Source: CAVYTF01 sp963708205 (GTDB taxonomy: Bacteria > Bacteroidota > Bacteroidia > Chitinophagales > Chitinophagaceae). Taken from it: a DNA stretch of 64,000 nucleotides. The DNA lies in assembly GCA_963708205.1 (NCBI GenBank), contig OY970196.1:496001-560000 (forward strand), written 5' to 3'. Positions within the stretch are counted from its first letter, which is position 1; each line of letters starts with the position of its first letter. This document shows positions 16,619 to 24,940 of the stretch, one piece after another. The notes beneath the pieces were generated by a model. The model had not been told where the DNA came from. It made no database searches and saw nothing but the letters and a program-made list of their open reading frames with translations. The position numbers and the translations under genes are program-made.

Positions 16619-17818
16619 ATGCATAATCGTTCATCAAATTATTTTATAAATTCCATTTTAATTTCTGTAGTTTTTCTTTTTATTTTATGCAATGCCTGCA
16701 ACAAAATTGATGTGCAAAATAAAAATGAGCACATAATAAATTTATTAAGTAATGATTCAAATAATACAAACATTAAACCTCAGATCGGTGGTTTACTTAT
16801 CAGGCACTTTAATGAATGGATTGCGTATCATACAATCAATGATGCCGATTCATTAAAATACACTCCGGGTTTTGTTGTTGATGTTAACTGGAGTGATCTT
16901 CAATCTTACAAAAACGCTCCTATAAATCCTAATATTATTGATACTGCTATAAGTTTTGTACAACAAGTTAACGCTATGTATCCTGATTTAAATCTTCATT
17001 TAAAAATAAGATTGTATTGCGGTTGTTTTTCTCCGGCATGGGTTATAAATTCTAATCCTTTATTTCATAAACCTGGAGTTGGATACGAAAATACGCCACA
17101 ATCAGATACTATTATGGCATGTTGGTGGAAGAAAGATTTTTTGAAAGATTTTAAAGATCTCGAAAAAAAACTTGCAGCAAAATATGACACAGTTAAGGTG
17201 TTAGAAGAAGTTACTACTTCTGCGTGCGGCACTTTTTCTGCCGAAACGATAGTGCATCAATTTTCAGGGCAAACTACGGGAAGCAATTCAAAAAATAACG
17301 CGGTTTACCTTTATAATATTCAGCATGCATTGGCTGCTGGCTTTACCAATAATGCAGATATTAATGCGCAAAAAACAAGCATGGATGCAATGCATGCATG
17401 GAAACATACTCGGGTGGAATTCATCTTCGATTCTTATGAATATATAAATAGCGACACTACTGTTACTTTAAGAAATGATATTTCAAAACAACTCATTGAT
17501 TATTTCATAACTTCCTTTGGAAAACAAGCTGTATTGGGAAATAATTCAATAAGACAAAGCACCGACTCTGCATATTTGCCAGGCGGAATCACTTACGATC
17601 TCTTTGAGTATATGTCTGATTATAGAAAAAACAACAACATTCCACTTACTTTTCAAACTGCGCTTATTGACAGAGTTGGAAATCTACCCGCAACAATTCA
17701 GGAATGTATTAATTTCAATGCAGGCTGCGTCGAATTACCAGATGGCTTCGATACTGTTTTAGTTAAGTCACAAATCAAAAAGTACGACCAAAAATTAATT
17801 AAACAGGCAATTAAATAA
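16619..17818 (+). CDS. Secreted lipoprotein of unknown function, possibly a TIM-barrel hydrolase
   Basis: This 399-residue protein has a signal sequence with a lipobox (LCNAC, Cys about 27-28). The mature part alternates strands and helices: FVVDVNWSDLQ, LNLHLKIRLYCGC, ACWWKKDFLKDFKDLEKKLAAKYD, VKVLEEVTTSACGTFSAE, TRVEFIFDSYEY and TFQTALIDRVGN. This pattern and the aromatic ACWWKKDF segment recall TIM-barrel glycoside hydrolases of the beta-galactosidase-like group. Glu in LEEVT could be the acid/base, but I cannot confirm a family. It lies just before the phenylalanine attenuator and is not part of that operon, which has its own promoter. Confidence 0.6.
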   Translation: MHNRSSNYFINSILISVVFLFILCNACNKIDVQNKNEHIINLLSNDSNNTNIKPQIGGLLIRHFNEWIAYHTINDADSLKYTPGFVVDVNWSDLQSYKNAPINPNIIDTAISFVQQVNAMYPDLNLHLKIRLYCGCFSPAWVINSNPLFHKPGVGYENTPQSDTIMACWWKKDFLKDFKDLEKKLAAKYDTVKVLEEVTTSACGTFSAETIVHQFSGQTTGSNSKNNAVYLYNIQHALAAGFTNNADINAQKTSMDAMHAWKHTRVEFIFDSYEYINSDTTVTLRNDISKQLIDYFITSFGKQAVLGNNSIRQSTDSAYLPGGITYDLFEYMSDYRKNNNIPLTFQTALIDRVGNLPATIQECINFNAGCVELPDGFDTVLVKSQIKKYDQKLIKQAIK

Positions 17819-17857
17819 TTCATTAAACAAACACTTGTTTATTAGTTATCAAAAAAC

Positions 17858-17888
17858 TTTGCTGCGTTTAAACTTATTTATACTTTTG
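17858..17888 (+). promoter_or_regulatory. Consensus Bacteroidota promoter of the aromatic operon
   Basis: TTTG (17858-17861), a 19-nt spacer and TACTTTTG (17881-17888) match the Bacteroidota primary-sigma consensus TTTG-N19-TAnnTTTG at every fixed base. Transcription should start at about 17891-17893, only a few bases before the leader ATG at 17895. Confidence 0.85.
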
Positions 17889-17894
17889 AAGACA

Positions 17895-17981
17895 ATGAAA
17901 ATATTCAACACTTTTTTTGGCTTCTGTTTCTTTTACTTTTATTATAAAAGCAAAAGCCGGATTGTGTTTGCAAAACAGTAA
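17895..17981 (+). CDS. Phe/Tyr-rich attenuator leader peptide
   Basis: A 28-codon ORF (MKIFNTFFGFCFFYFYYKSK onward, ending in TAA at 17979-17981) holds eight Phe and three Tyr codons. Seven Phe and three Tyr fall within codons 4-17. It lies between a consensus promoter and a terminator upstream of pheA. Ribosome stalling at these codons when charged tRNA-Phe (or tRNA-Tyr) is scarce would set the fold of the following RNA. The ATG lies 7 nt after the -7 box, so the message is nearly leaderless and no ribosome binding site is possible. Confidence 0.85.
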   Translation: MKIFNTFFGFCFFYFYYKSKSRIVFAKQ

Positions 17982-18032
17982 GTTTTAAAACATTTAAGAT
18001 ACAATCCCGGCTTATAAAGTCCGGGATTTTTT
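17954..18032 (+). promoter_or_regulatory. Antiterminator/terminator pair (attenuator) of pheA
   Basis: Terminator: AATCCCGG (18003-18010) pairs perfectly with CCGGGATT (18021-18028) and runs into six T residues (18027-18032). Competing antiterminator: AAGCCGGATTGT (17954-17965, codons 20-24 of the leader peptide) pairs with ACAATCCCGGCTT (18001-18013), with one bulged C. The two structures share 18003-18010 and exclude each other. A ribosome stalled in the early Phe codons leaves 17954-17965 free, favouring read-through; a ribosome that reaches the stop covers it, favouring termination. Confidence 0.88.
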
Positions 18033-18042
18033 ATTATTAATT

Positions 18043-18867
18043 ATGAAAGTTTCTATACAAGGTTTTGAAGGAAGTTTTCACCAACAGGCTGCAAAACAAT
18101 TTTTTGGCAAGAGCGTGGAAGTGTTGCCGTGCGCCACTTTTCGAGAAGTGATAAAGATTGCTTCAAGTAAAAAAGAAAGCGACGGTGGTGTGATGGCAAT
18201 TGAAAATTCTATTGCAGGGAGCATACTTGCGAATTATAATTTAATTCAAAAAAGTAATTTAAAAATTGCAGGTGAAATTTATCTGCAGATCAATCAGCAC
18301 TTACTTGTTAATCAAAATGTTTCACTGGAAGATATTCGCGAAGTGCATTCGCATCCGATGGCTTTGCAACAATGTTTGCAATATTTGGATAAATATAACT
18401 GGAAGCTTGTTGAAACAGAAGACACAGCTTTGAGTGCAAAACATATTCATCAGCATAAAAGCAAACACATTGCAGCAATCGCCGGAAAGCTTGCTGCTGA
18501 ATTGTTTCAGCTGAAAATAATTGCGCCGAATATTCACACGATGAAAAATAATTATACACGATTTCTTATTTTGAAACGTGATGATATAAAAGAAGAAATT
18601 GAAAATGCAAACAAAGCTTCTGTAAATTTTCATACAGATCATTCGCGCGGAAGTCTTGCAAAAGTGCTGACAAAAATTGCTGAAGGCGGCATCAATTTAA
18701 GTAAGCTGCAAAGCTTTCCGATTCCGGGAAGCGAATTTAAATACAGCTTTCATGCTGATATGGAATTTGATAATGTTGAACAGTTTAATAAAGTGATTGG
18801 TGAAATAAAAAAGGCAACGGAGCAATTGAAGATCTATGGAATTTATAAGAAAGGAAAAATTAGTTGA
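18043..18867 (+). CDS. pheA: Prephenate dehydratase
   Basis: This enzyme turns prephenate into phenylpyruvate, the committed step to phenylalanine. The 274-residue protein has the catalytic domain (residues 1-180: SIQGFEGSFHQQAAKQFFG, GVMAIENSIAGSI, NYTRFLIL near 170, where Thr-Arg-Phe is the catalytic TRF motif) and a C-terminal ACT domain (about 192-268; RGSLAKVLTKIAEGGINLSK) for feedback by phenylalanine. There is no chorismate mutase domain; that activity is on the DAHP synthase at 23831-24919. It is the first gene after the attenuator, and its ATG is 11 nt after the T-run. Confidence 0.95.
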   Translation: MKVSIQGFEGSFHQQAAKQFFGKSVEVLPCATFREVIKIASSKKESDGGVMAIENSIAGSILANYNLIQKSNLKIAGEIYLQINQHLLVNQNVSLEDIREVHSHPMALQQCLQYLDKYNWKLVETEDTALSAKHIHQHKSKHIAAIAGKLAAELFQLKIIAPNIHTMKNNYTRFLILKRDDIKEEIENANKASVNFHTDHSRGSLAKVLTKIAEGGINLSKLQSFPIPGSEFKYSFHADMEFDNVEQFNKVIGEIKKATEQLKIYGIYKKGKIS

Positions 18868-18907
18868 TATGAATTTGAAGTGGGAATGATGCATAGAATT
18901 ACAGAAC

Positions 18908-18968
18908 GATGAAAGGATTGCGACGCAACGATGATGCTATGAAAAACTGAAGTTGGTATCAAAAAAAA
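18908..18968 (+). repeat. Interspersed repeat family copy R1
   Basis: GATGAAAGGATTGCGACGCA at the start, then ACGATGATGCTATGAAAAAC and GTTGGTATCAAAAAAA. It is nearly identical to the copy at 48871-48929 and lies between pheA and the aminotransferase, ending 5 bp before the latter's ATG. Confidence 0.85.
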
Positions 18969-18972
18969 TAAA

Positions 18973-20124
18973 ATGAAAACCGCAAAAAGACTCGATGGAA
19001 TTGGTGAATATTATTTCTCGCAGAAGCTGCGGGAAATTGAGGAATTGAATAAGCAGGGGAAAAATATTATCAACCTTGGCATTGGCAGTCCTGACCTTGC
19101 GCCGCACAAAGATGTGATAGAAACGTTGCACGAAGAAAGCCTGAAACCCAATGTTCACGGGTATCAGAGCTATAAAGGCTCGCCTGTTTTAAGAAATGCA
19201 TTTAAAGATTTTTATAAAAAATATTATAAGGTTGAATTAAATGCTGACACAGAAATTTTGCCGTTGATAGGAAGCAAAGAAGGCATTATGCATATTTGTA
19301 TGACGTATTTAAACGATGGTGATGAAGTGCTTATTCCTAATCCCGGATACCCAACTTATAAAAGTGCAGTGCGGCTTGCAGGAGGCGTTTGTGCTGACTA
19401 TAATTTGAAAGAAGAGAAAAATTATTTTCCTGATTTTGAAGAATTAGAAAAACAAGATTTGAGCAAAATAAAATTGATGTGGGTAAATTATCCGCAAATG
19501 CCCACAGGAAAATTGCCAACAAAAAAATTGTTTGAAGAGATCATTTCTTTTGGAAAAAAACATAACATTTTGATCTGTCATGATAATCCTTACAGTTTTA
19601 TTTTGAATGATGAGCCAATGAGTTTGCTGAGCGTTGAAGGCGCAAAAGATGTTGCTATTGAATTAAATTCTTTGAGCAAATCTCACAATATGGCTGGTTG
19701 GCGTGTTGGTGTTTTGAGTGGCGCAAAAGAAAGAATTGATGAAGTGCTTCGCTTTAAAAGTAATATGGACAGCGGCATGTTTCTTCCGCTACAACTTGCT
19801 GCTGCAAAGGCTTTGAGCTTGGGAGATCATTGGTACAGATCTGTAAATGAAATATACAAACAGCGAAGAGAAAAAGTGTATGAATTGCTTGATGTTTTGA
19901 AATGTACATATTCAAAAGATCAGGCAGGATTATTTCTTTGGGCAAAGATTCCTGCTGATTATAAGGATGGATATGCCATGTGTGATAAAATTCTTTACAA
20001 CAAAAATATATTCATTACGCCTGGTGGAATTTTTGGAAGCTCCGGTGATAATTATATAAGAGTAAGTTTATGCGGAAGCCTTGAAAAATTTGAAGAGGCA
20101 ATAACAAGAATAAAAAATAATTAA
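18973..20124 (+). CDS. Class I/II aminotransferase, probably aromatic or aspartate
   Basis: The 383-residue PLP enzyme has INLGIGSPDLAPH near the N-terminus, NPGYPTYKSAV (about 120-130), WVNYPQMPTG (about 173-182; the Asn that holds PLP is normally in NPHNPTG and is here NYPQMPTG), HDNPYSF (about 202-208) and the Schiff-base lysine in LNSLSKSHNMAGWRVG (about 233-248). Between pheA and tyrA it most likely transaminates phenylpyruvate and 4-hydroxyphenylpyruvate or prephenate, but the sequence alone does not fix the substrate. Its stop overlaps the tyrA start (TAATG). Confidence 0.9.
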   Translation: MKTAKRLDGIGEYYFSQKLREIEELNKQGKNIINLGIGSPDLAPHKDVIETLHEESLKPNVHGYQSYKGSPVLRNAFKDFYKKYYKVELNADTEILPLIGSKEGIMHICMTYLNDGDEVLIPNPGYPTYKSAVRLAGGVCADYNLKEEKNYFPDFEELEKQDLSKIKLMWVNYPQMPTGKLPTKKLFEEIISFGKKHNILICHDNPYSFILNDEPMSLLSVEGAKDVAIELNSLSKSHNMAGWRVGVLSGAKERIDEVLRFKSNMDSGMFLPLQLAAAKALSLGDHWYRSVNEIYKQRREKVYELLDVLKCTYSKDQAGLFLWAKIPADYKDGYAMCDKILYNKNIFITPGGIFGSSGDNYIRVSLCGSLEKFEEAITRIKNN

Positions 20125-20963
20125 TGAGAGTAGCTATAATTGGTGTCGGTTTGATTGGCGGTTCCATGGCTTTGGCATTAAAGGAAAAAAACTTTGCAAC
20201 AAAAATTATAGGTGTTGATGAAAATAAATTGCATGAAGCAAAAGCTTTAGAGCTTAACCTTGTTGATGAAATTTTACCGATAAAAGAAGCTGTTGAAAAC
20301 AGTGATATAATCATGCTTTCAATTCCGGTTAATGCATGCGTAAAACTCTTACCAGAAATTTTAAACTGGATTGATAAGCAAGTTGTAATTGATACAGGCT
20401 CAACAAAAAATGATCTTATAGAAGCTGTAAAAGATCATCCGAAACGTGGAAGATATGTTGCCACGCATCCAATGTGGGGAACGGAATACAGCGGTCCGGA
20501 AGCCGCTATTCATGGGGCTTTCAGCGGAAAGGCAACAATTATTTGCAACAAAGAAGATAGTGATAAAGATGCTTTACAGCTCGCAGAAAAATTGTATGAA
20601 ACAATAGGAATGTATCTCGTGTATATGAATGCTGCAGCGCATGACGTGCATGTGGCGTATGTCAGTCATATTTCTCACATCACATCTTTTGCATTAGCAA
20701 ATACGGTGCTTGAAAAAGAAAAAGAAGAAGATGCAATTTTTGAATTAGCAAGCGCAGGTTTTGAAAGCACGGTGCGCCTTGCAAAAAGCAATGCAGCAAT
20801 GTGGGTTCCGATCTTTATGCAGAACAAAGAAAATGTGCTGGATGTTTTGAATGAACATATTTCTCAATTAAGAAAATTTAAAACATGTTTGGAAAAAGAA
20901 AATGTAGCGTATTTGCAGGAGTTGATTGAGAATGCAAATAAAATAAAGAAGATAATAAAATGA
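20124..20963 (+). CDS. tyrA: Prephenate dehydrogenase
   Basis: The enzyme oxidises prephenate (or arogenate) toward tyrosine. The 279-residue protein has an N-terminal Rossmann motif (IGVGLIGGSMALALK, residues 4-18), an acidic residue ending strand 2 (GVDENK), consistent with NAD use, the catalytic-loop THPMWGTEYSGPEAA (about 114-128) and the helix HDVHVAYVSHISHITSFALA (about 173-192) carrying the conserved histidines. There is no ACT or mutase domain. It overlaps the aminotransferase stop by one base, so the two are translationally coupled. Confidence 0.93.
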   Translation: MRVAIIGVGLIGGSMALALKEKNFATKIIGVDENKLHEAKALELNLVDEILPIKEAVENSDIIMLSIPVNACVKLLPEILNWIDKQVVIDTGSTKNDLIEAVKDHPKRGRYVATHPMWGTEYSGPEAAIHGAFSGKATIICNKEDSDKDALQLAEKLYETIGMYLVYMNAAAHDVHVAYVSHISHITSFALANTVLEKEKEEDAIFELASAGFESTVRLAKSNAAMWVPIFMQNKENVLDVLNEHISQLRKFKTCLEKENVAYLQELIENANKIKKIIK

Positions 20964-21006
20964 TGTGCAGATGATTTGAAGATTTTTGTGATTTTAAAAT
21001 TTGGAG

Positions 21007-21789
21007 ATGATGAAATACAAAATTGTTTTTGTTTTTTTTACTTTGATTGTTTGTGGAAATGTTTTTTCGCAAAGAATTATAATTGATTCTTTCCCTTATT
21101 TATTTAAAGTCGATAAAAATGAATTTAGGATAACTCAGTCTATTGACACAATTCCTGGTACGAAACATTATTGCTATAATTATTCTCTACAAAAAAATAA
21201 TACAAGTTCTAATACAAAATATGCACTTGGAATACGATGCACAAATGATTGTTGTTCAGTCTTATTGGATGATGTAAATAAAGATGGCTTTTTTGATATT
21301 GTTAGCCTTGCTACATTAAGAGAGGTTACAGCGTTTGTTCTTCTTTATAATCCTCTCAAAAATGATTTTGAATTTAACAGTGGGCTCTTTTTTCTGAATA
21401 AGGATTTTTCGATTAACATAAGATTGATAGATACCGCAAATAGTATTTATTGCGATTGGGCCTGTGATACTTCAATTTCATCTATATGGTATTCAAGTCT
21501 TTTTCAAATCAAAAACTATATAAGAATTAATTTAGGTATTATAACTAATGAAAAAGATAGTATAACCGGAATTAGAAACTACAGAGGTGATAAAATACCG
21601 CGTGTGACTGTCATTGCTGGCATTCCTAAAGTTTATAAAATAGAAGATAGAAATAGATACGTTATTGATGAGTTAGTTGGTAATTTTTATGATAAAAGCA
21701 GAGTAAAAACAATCGAAACAATAAATAATGAAAATTTCAATTATGCTTCTTACTGGAAAAACAACTGGCGAAATTTTTTAAAGAAATGA
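21007..21789 (+). CDS. Secreted protein of unknown function
   Basis: The open frame extends to a TTG at 21001, but the tandem ATGs at 21007 and 21010, preceded by GGAG, are better starts and place the signal peptide (KYKIVFVFFTLIVCGNVFS) at the N-terminus. The mature part of about 240 residues has a calcium-loop-like LLDDVNKDGFFDIVSL near residue 85, as in FG-GAP or VCBS repeats, and CC and CDWACDT cysteine pairs. I do not recognise a family. It sits inside the aromatic cluster, 44 bp after tyrA, although nothing links it to the pathway. Confidence 0.6.
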   Translation: MMKYKIVFVFFTLIVCGNVFSQRIIIDSFPYLFKVDKNEFRITQSIDTIPGTKHYCYNYSLQKNNTSSNTKYALGIRCTNDCCSVLLDDVNKDGFFDIVSLATLREVTAFVLLYNPLKNDFEFNSGLFFLNKDFSINIRLIDTANSIYCDWACDTSISSIWYSSLFQIKNYIRINLGIITNEKDSITGIRNYRGDKIPRVTVIAGIPKVYKIEDRNRYVIDELVGNFYDKSRVKTIETINNENFNYASYWKNNWRNFLKK

Positions 21790-21825
21790 TAAAATGTTAT
21801 TGAATAGAATTACAAAACCTGAACG

Positions 21826-21856
21826 GTGCCAACCTGCCTGCGGCAGGCAGGCGCCA
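21826..21856. repeat. GC-rich hairpin in a spacer
   Basis: CCTGCCTG (21833-21840) and CAGGCAGG (21844-21851) form a perfect stem around CGG, extended by GGTGCC/GGCGCC outside with a 2-nt offset on one side. The surrounding bases share short stretches (TAGAATTACA, TGAACGG) with the interspersed repeat family. No T-run follows. Confidence 0.55.
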
Positions 21857-21987
21857 CTGAAGATTAATAGTAGCAATATAGCTTGGCTCATAAAAATAAT
21901 TATTACAAATGCAACGTGTGATATTTTGCAATACGAATTTGAATAAAGCGCTGAGCTGATAACTGGCAACTCAAAAGAAATCATGGT

Positions 21988-21995
21988 TACCTTTG
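21988..21995 (+). promoter_or_regulatory. Possible promoter -7 box of the DEAD-box helicase gene
   Basis: TACCTTTG fits TAnnTTTG exactly and lies 23 nt upstream of the ATG. The -33 region (CTGG at 21963-21966) is a poor match, so this is tentative. Confidence 0.45.
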
Positions 21996-22017
21996 CGCAA
22001 AATTTAAAAAACAAAAG

Positions 22018-23697
22018 ATGACATTCGAGGAATTAGGATTAGAAGAACATTTGCTGAAAGCCATACACGACCTGGGTTTCACAGAACCAACAACAATTCA
22101 GGAAAAAGCAATTCCTGTTTTGTTGAGCGGCACAAAAGACTTCATAGGACTTGCACAAACAGGCACAGGAAAGACTGCTGCATTTGGTTTGCCTTTATTA
22201 CAATTGATAGATTCCGATAAAAAATTTCCGCAGGCACTTGTCGTTTGTCCAACGCGCGAACTGTGTATCCAGATCGTTAGTGAAGTTGAATTGTTCAAAA
22301 AATATAGCCGCAATGTTAGCATCGTTGCAGTGTATGGCGGCGCAAGTATCGGCATGCAAATACGCGATATAAAACGTGGTGTGCAAATAGTTGTGGCAAC
22401 TCCGGGAAGATTGATTGACTTGATTGAACGCAAAGCGATAAATCTCGATCAGATAAAATATGTGGTGCTTGATGAAGCAGATGAAATGCTGAACATGGGT
22501 TTCCAGGAAGACATTGAATTCATTTTAAAGAACACGCCAAAGCGTGAGGCGACGTGGCTTTTCAGCGCAACCATGCCAGCGGAAATCCGCCGTGTCAGCA
22601 GAAAATATATGAAGGAGCCTGTTGAAATAACAGTGGGTAAAGCAAACACAGGAAACAAAAATATTGATCACCAATATTATGTTATAGCAGCGCATCATCG
22701 CTATGAAACATTGAAAAGATTAATAGATTTTAATCCCGGCATTTATGGATTAATTTTTACACGCACTAAAAAAGATGCACAGGAAATTGCAGAAAAATTA
22801 ACGCGTGAAGGTTATGATATTGATGCATTGCATGGCGACTTAACTCAGCAACAGCGAGATAAAGTGATGGGACAATTTCGTGATAAAAGTTTGCAGCTAT
22901 TAATTGCTACAGACGTTGCTGCGCGTGGTATTGACGTTGCAGGAATCACGCATGTTATCAATTATGAATTGCCTGATGATATGGAAGTTTACACGCATCG
23001 CGCCGGCAGAACTGGTCGAGCAGGAAATGTTGGTATTGCCATGAGCATCGTTCACAGCAGAGAGATCGGAAGACTAAAACAAATTGAGAGAATGGTACAA
23101 TCGCAGTTTCATAAATTAGAGATTCCAAGTGGCAAAGATGTTTGCCGAAAACAATTTTTCTGTTTCATGGAAAAATTATTGCAAACCGATATCAGTCACG
23201 GAGATTATGAAACATATATGTCAATGCTCGAAGAAAAGTTTGCAGACATAAGTAAAGAAGAAGTGCTGAAACGTGTTGCTGCCAGTGAGTTTGACAGGTT
23301 TTTGAAATATTATGAAAACGCAGGCGACTTAAATATCCGTGAAGATAAAGGTGGCAGAAGAGAAAGAATTCCTTTGCGAAATGAACGGGGAAGTGGTCGC
23401 AGAGAAGAGAAAAATTTTCGGGATACAAAAGGCAAAAATTTTAAAAATGAAGAGGGAGATTTTATGCGGTTGTTTGTAAATCTCGGAACGAAAGATGGCT
23501 TTTACAAAGCAAGCTTCATGCAGTTTATTTTAGACATGAGCGATCTTCGAAAAGATGTTTTGGGAAAGATCGATATGAAAGAAATGAACAGTTGGGTTGA
23601 AGTGGAACGCAATGCAGCAACGAAAATGATACGCGCATTGGATGGGAAAAATTTTAAAGGACGAAGAATAAGAATGAATGATGCGAACAGTCGCTGA
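22018..23697 (+). CDS. DEAD-box RNA helicase with a C-terminal DbpA-type RNA-binding domain
   Basis: The 559-residue protein has all core motifs: Q motif with the upstream Phe (LGFTEPTTIQ), AQTGTGKTAAFG (Walker A, about residues 42-53), PTRELCIQI, TPGRL, DEAD (about 153-156), SAT, HGDLTQQQRD, IATDVAARGID and HRAGRTGR. After a linker rich in Arg, Gly and Glu (about 435-480), residues 483-555 form the RRM-like DbpA domain (MRLFVNLGTKDGFYKASF, ending GKNFKGRRIRMND). CsdA/DeaD-type helicases of this size act in ribosome assembly, RNA decay and cold growth. It lies between tyrA and the DAHP synthase in the same direction, with a possible promoter of its own. Confidence 0.93.
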   Translation: MTFEELGLEEHLLKAIHDLGFTEPTTIQEKAIPVLLSGTKDFIGLAQTGTGKTAAFGLPLLQLIDSDKKFPQALVVCPTRELCIQIVSEVELFKKYSRNVSIVAVYGGASIGMQIRDIKRGVQIVVATPGRLIDLIERKAINLDQIKYVVLDEADEMLNMGFQEDIEFILKNTPKREATWLFSATMPAEIRRVSRKYMKEPVEITVGKANTGNKNIDHQYYVIAAHHRYETLKRLIDFNPGIYGLIFTRTKKDAQEIAEKLTREGYDIDALHGDLTQQQRDKVMGQFRDKSLQLLIATDVAARGIDVAGITHVINYELPDDMEVYTHRAGRTGRAGNVGIAMSIVHSREIGRLKQIERMVQSQFHKLEIPSGKDVCRKQFFCFMEKLLQTDISHGDYETYMSMLEEKFADISKEEVLKRVAASEFDRFLKYYENAGDLNIREDKGGRRERIPLRNERGSGRREEKNFRDTKGKNFKNEEGDFMRLFVNLGTKDGFYKASFMQFILDMSDLRKDVLGKIDMKEMNSWVEVERNAATKMIRALDGKNFKGRRIRMNDANSR

Positions 23698-23733
23698 TGT
23701 GCGGATATTTTTTTGGAGGTGAGCTAAAGAATA

Positions 23734-23786
23734 TGCATTGAACATCGTTGCGACGCTCCGTTCAGGTTTCTCTTTACTATTAAACA
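23734..23786 (-). repeat. Interspersed repeat family copy R6 (second subtype)
   Basis: On the minus strand it reads AATAGTAAAGAGAAACCTGA, then ACGGAGCGTCGCAACGATG. This matches the copy at 40083-40150 nearly base for base and shares the CGCAACGATG core with the first subtype. Confidence 0.75.
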
Positions 23787-23830
23787 ATCGAAATCATAAC
23801 TACTTTTTTAATTCTGAATTTATTTAAATC

Positions 23831-24919
23831 ATGCAGGCAACACAAACAAACACAAAAGAAATTGCGCAGCAAAAATGGAGCAAGCGTCCATTGATTATCT
23901 CAGGCCCATGCAGTGCGGAAACAGAAGAGCAGGTGCTGGAAACCGCAGTACGACTACATAAAACAGGAAAGATAGACATGCTTCGCGCAGGTATCTGGAA
24001 GCCGCGAACACGTCCCGGAAGCTTTGAAGGCATTGGCACAAAAGGATTGCCATGGCTGCAAAAAGCAAAAGAGTTAACAGGACTTCCCGTTACTGTTGAA
24101 GTGGCAACAGGCAAGCAGGTTGAAGATGCTTTGCATTTTGAAATTGATGTTTTATGGATCGGTGCACGCACAACCGTAAACCCTTTTAGCGTGCAGGAAG
24201 TAGCAGATGCATTGCGTGGGGTGGATGTTCCCGTGCTGATAAAAAATCCCATCAATCCTGATCTGGAATTATGGACCGGCGCTGTGGAGCGCGTGGCAAA
24301 GGCTGGCATCAAACAAATCGGTTTGATACATCGCGGATTTTCTTCTTACGGAAATACAGAATACCGCAACGCGCCCATGTGGCACTTGGCAATTGAAATG
24401 AAAAGAAGAAATCCTGAATTGCTGATGCTCAACGATCCTTCTCACATTTGCGGGCGCAGAGATATTTTACTGGATGTTGCGCAGCAGGCAATTGATCTTG
24501 ATTATGATGGATTGATGATTGAAAGTCATATTGATCCTGACAAGGCATGGAGCGATGCAAAGCAACAGGTAACACCGGAACGGCTTGCTGAAATGCTTGA
24601 CAGCATTGTGTGGAGAAGAGAAGATATTAACTCAGAAAGCTTTCACCAGGAGATGGAAAAATTGCGCCAGCAAATAAACCAGCTTGATGATGAGCTGATG
24701 CAGATACTTGGTCAGCGCATGAAAGTTGCCGATAAAATCGGTGAATATAAAAAGCAAAACAACATAACTATCCTTCAAACAAACCGCTGGAATGCCATCC
24801 TGCAGCGAGCTTTCAATAAAGGAGAAAAACTTGGGTTAAGCAAAGAGTTCATCACCAAATATTTTGATGCCGTGCACATGGAAAGCATCAACCACCAGAA
24901 TAAGATTATGAAGGGTTAG
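23831..24919 (+). CDS. Bifunctional DAHP synthase / chorismate mutase
   Basis: The enzyme joins PEP and erythrose-4-phosphate to start the shikimate pathway and also converts chorismate to prephenate. The 362-residue protein has the type I-beta-like DAHP synthase at residues 10-255: SGPCSAETEEQV (about 22-33), MLRAGIWKPRTRPGSFEG (about 50-67), the IGLIHRGFSS loop, LNDPSHICGRRD (about 197-208) and MIESHIDPDKAWSDAKQQ (about 229-246). Residues 273-355 are an AroQ chorismate mutase (QINQLDDELMQILGQRM, then VADKIGEYKKQNN). Fusion in this order is usual in Bacteroidota. It supplies the mutase missing from PheA and TyrA here, and so completes the Phe/Tyr set. Confidence 0.93.
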   Translation: MQATQTNTKEIAQQKWSKRPLIISGPCSAETEEQVLETAVRLHKTGKIDMLRAGIWKPRTRPGSFEGIGTKGLPWLQKAKELTGLPVTVEVATGKQVEDALHFEIDVLWIGARTTVNPFSVQEVADALRGVDVPVLIKNPINPDLELWTGAVERVAKAGIKQIGLIHRGFSSYGNTEYRNAPMWHLAIEMKRRNPELLMLNDPSHICGRRDILLDVAQQAIDLDYDGLMIESHIDPDKAWSDAKQQVTPERLAEMLDSIVWRREDINSESFHQEMEKLRQQINQLDDELMQILGQRMKVADKIGEYKKQNNITILQTNRWNAILQRAFNKGEKLGLSKEFITKYFDAVHMESINHQNKIMKG

Positions 24920-24940
24920 TATTGGATGAGGGAAACTATT

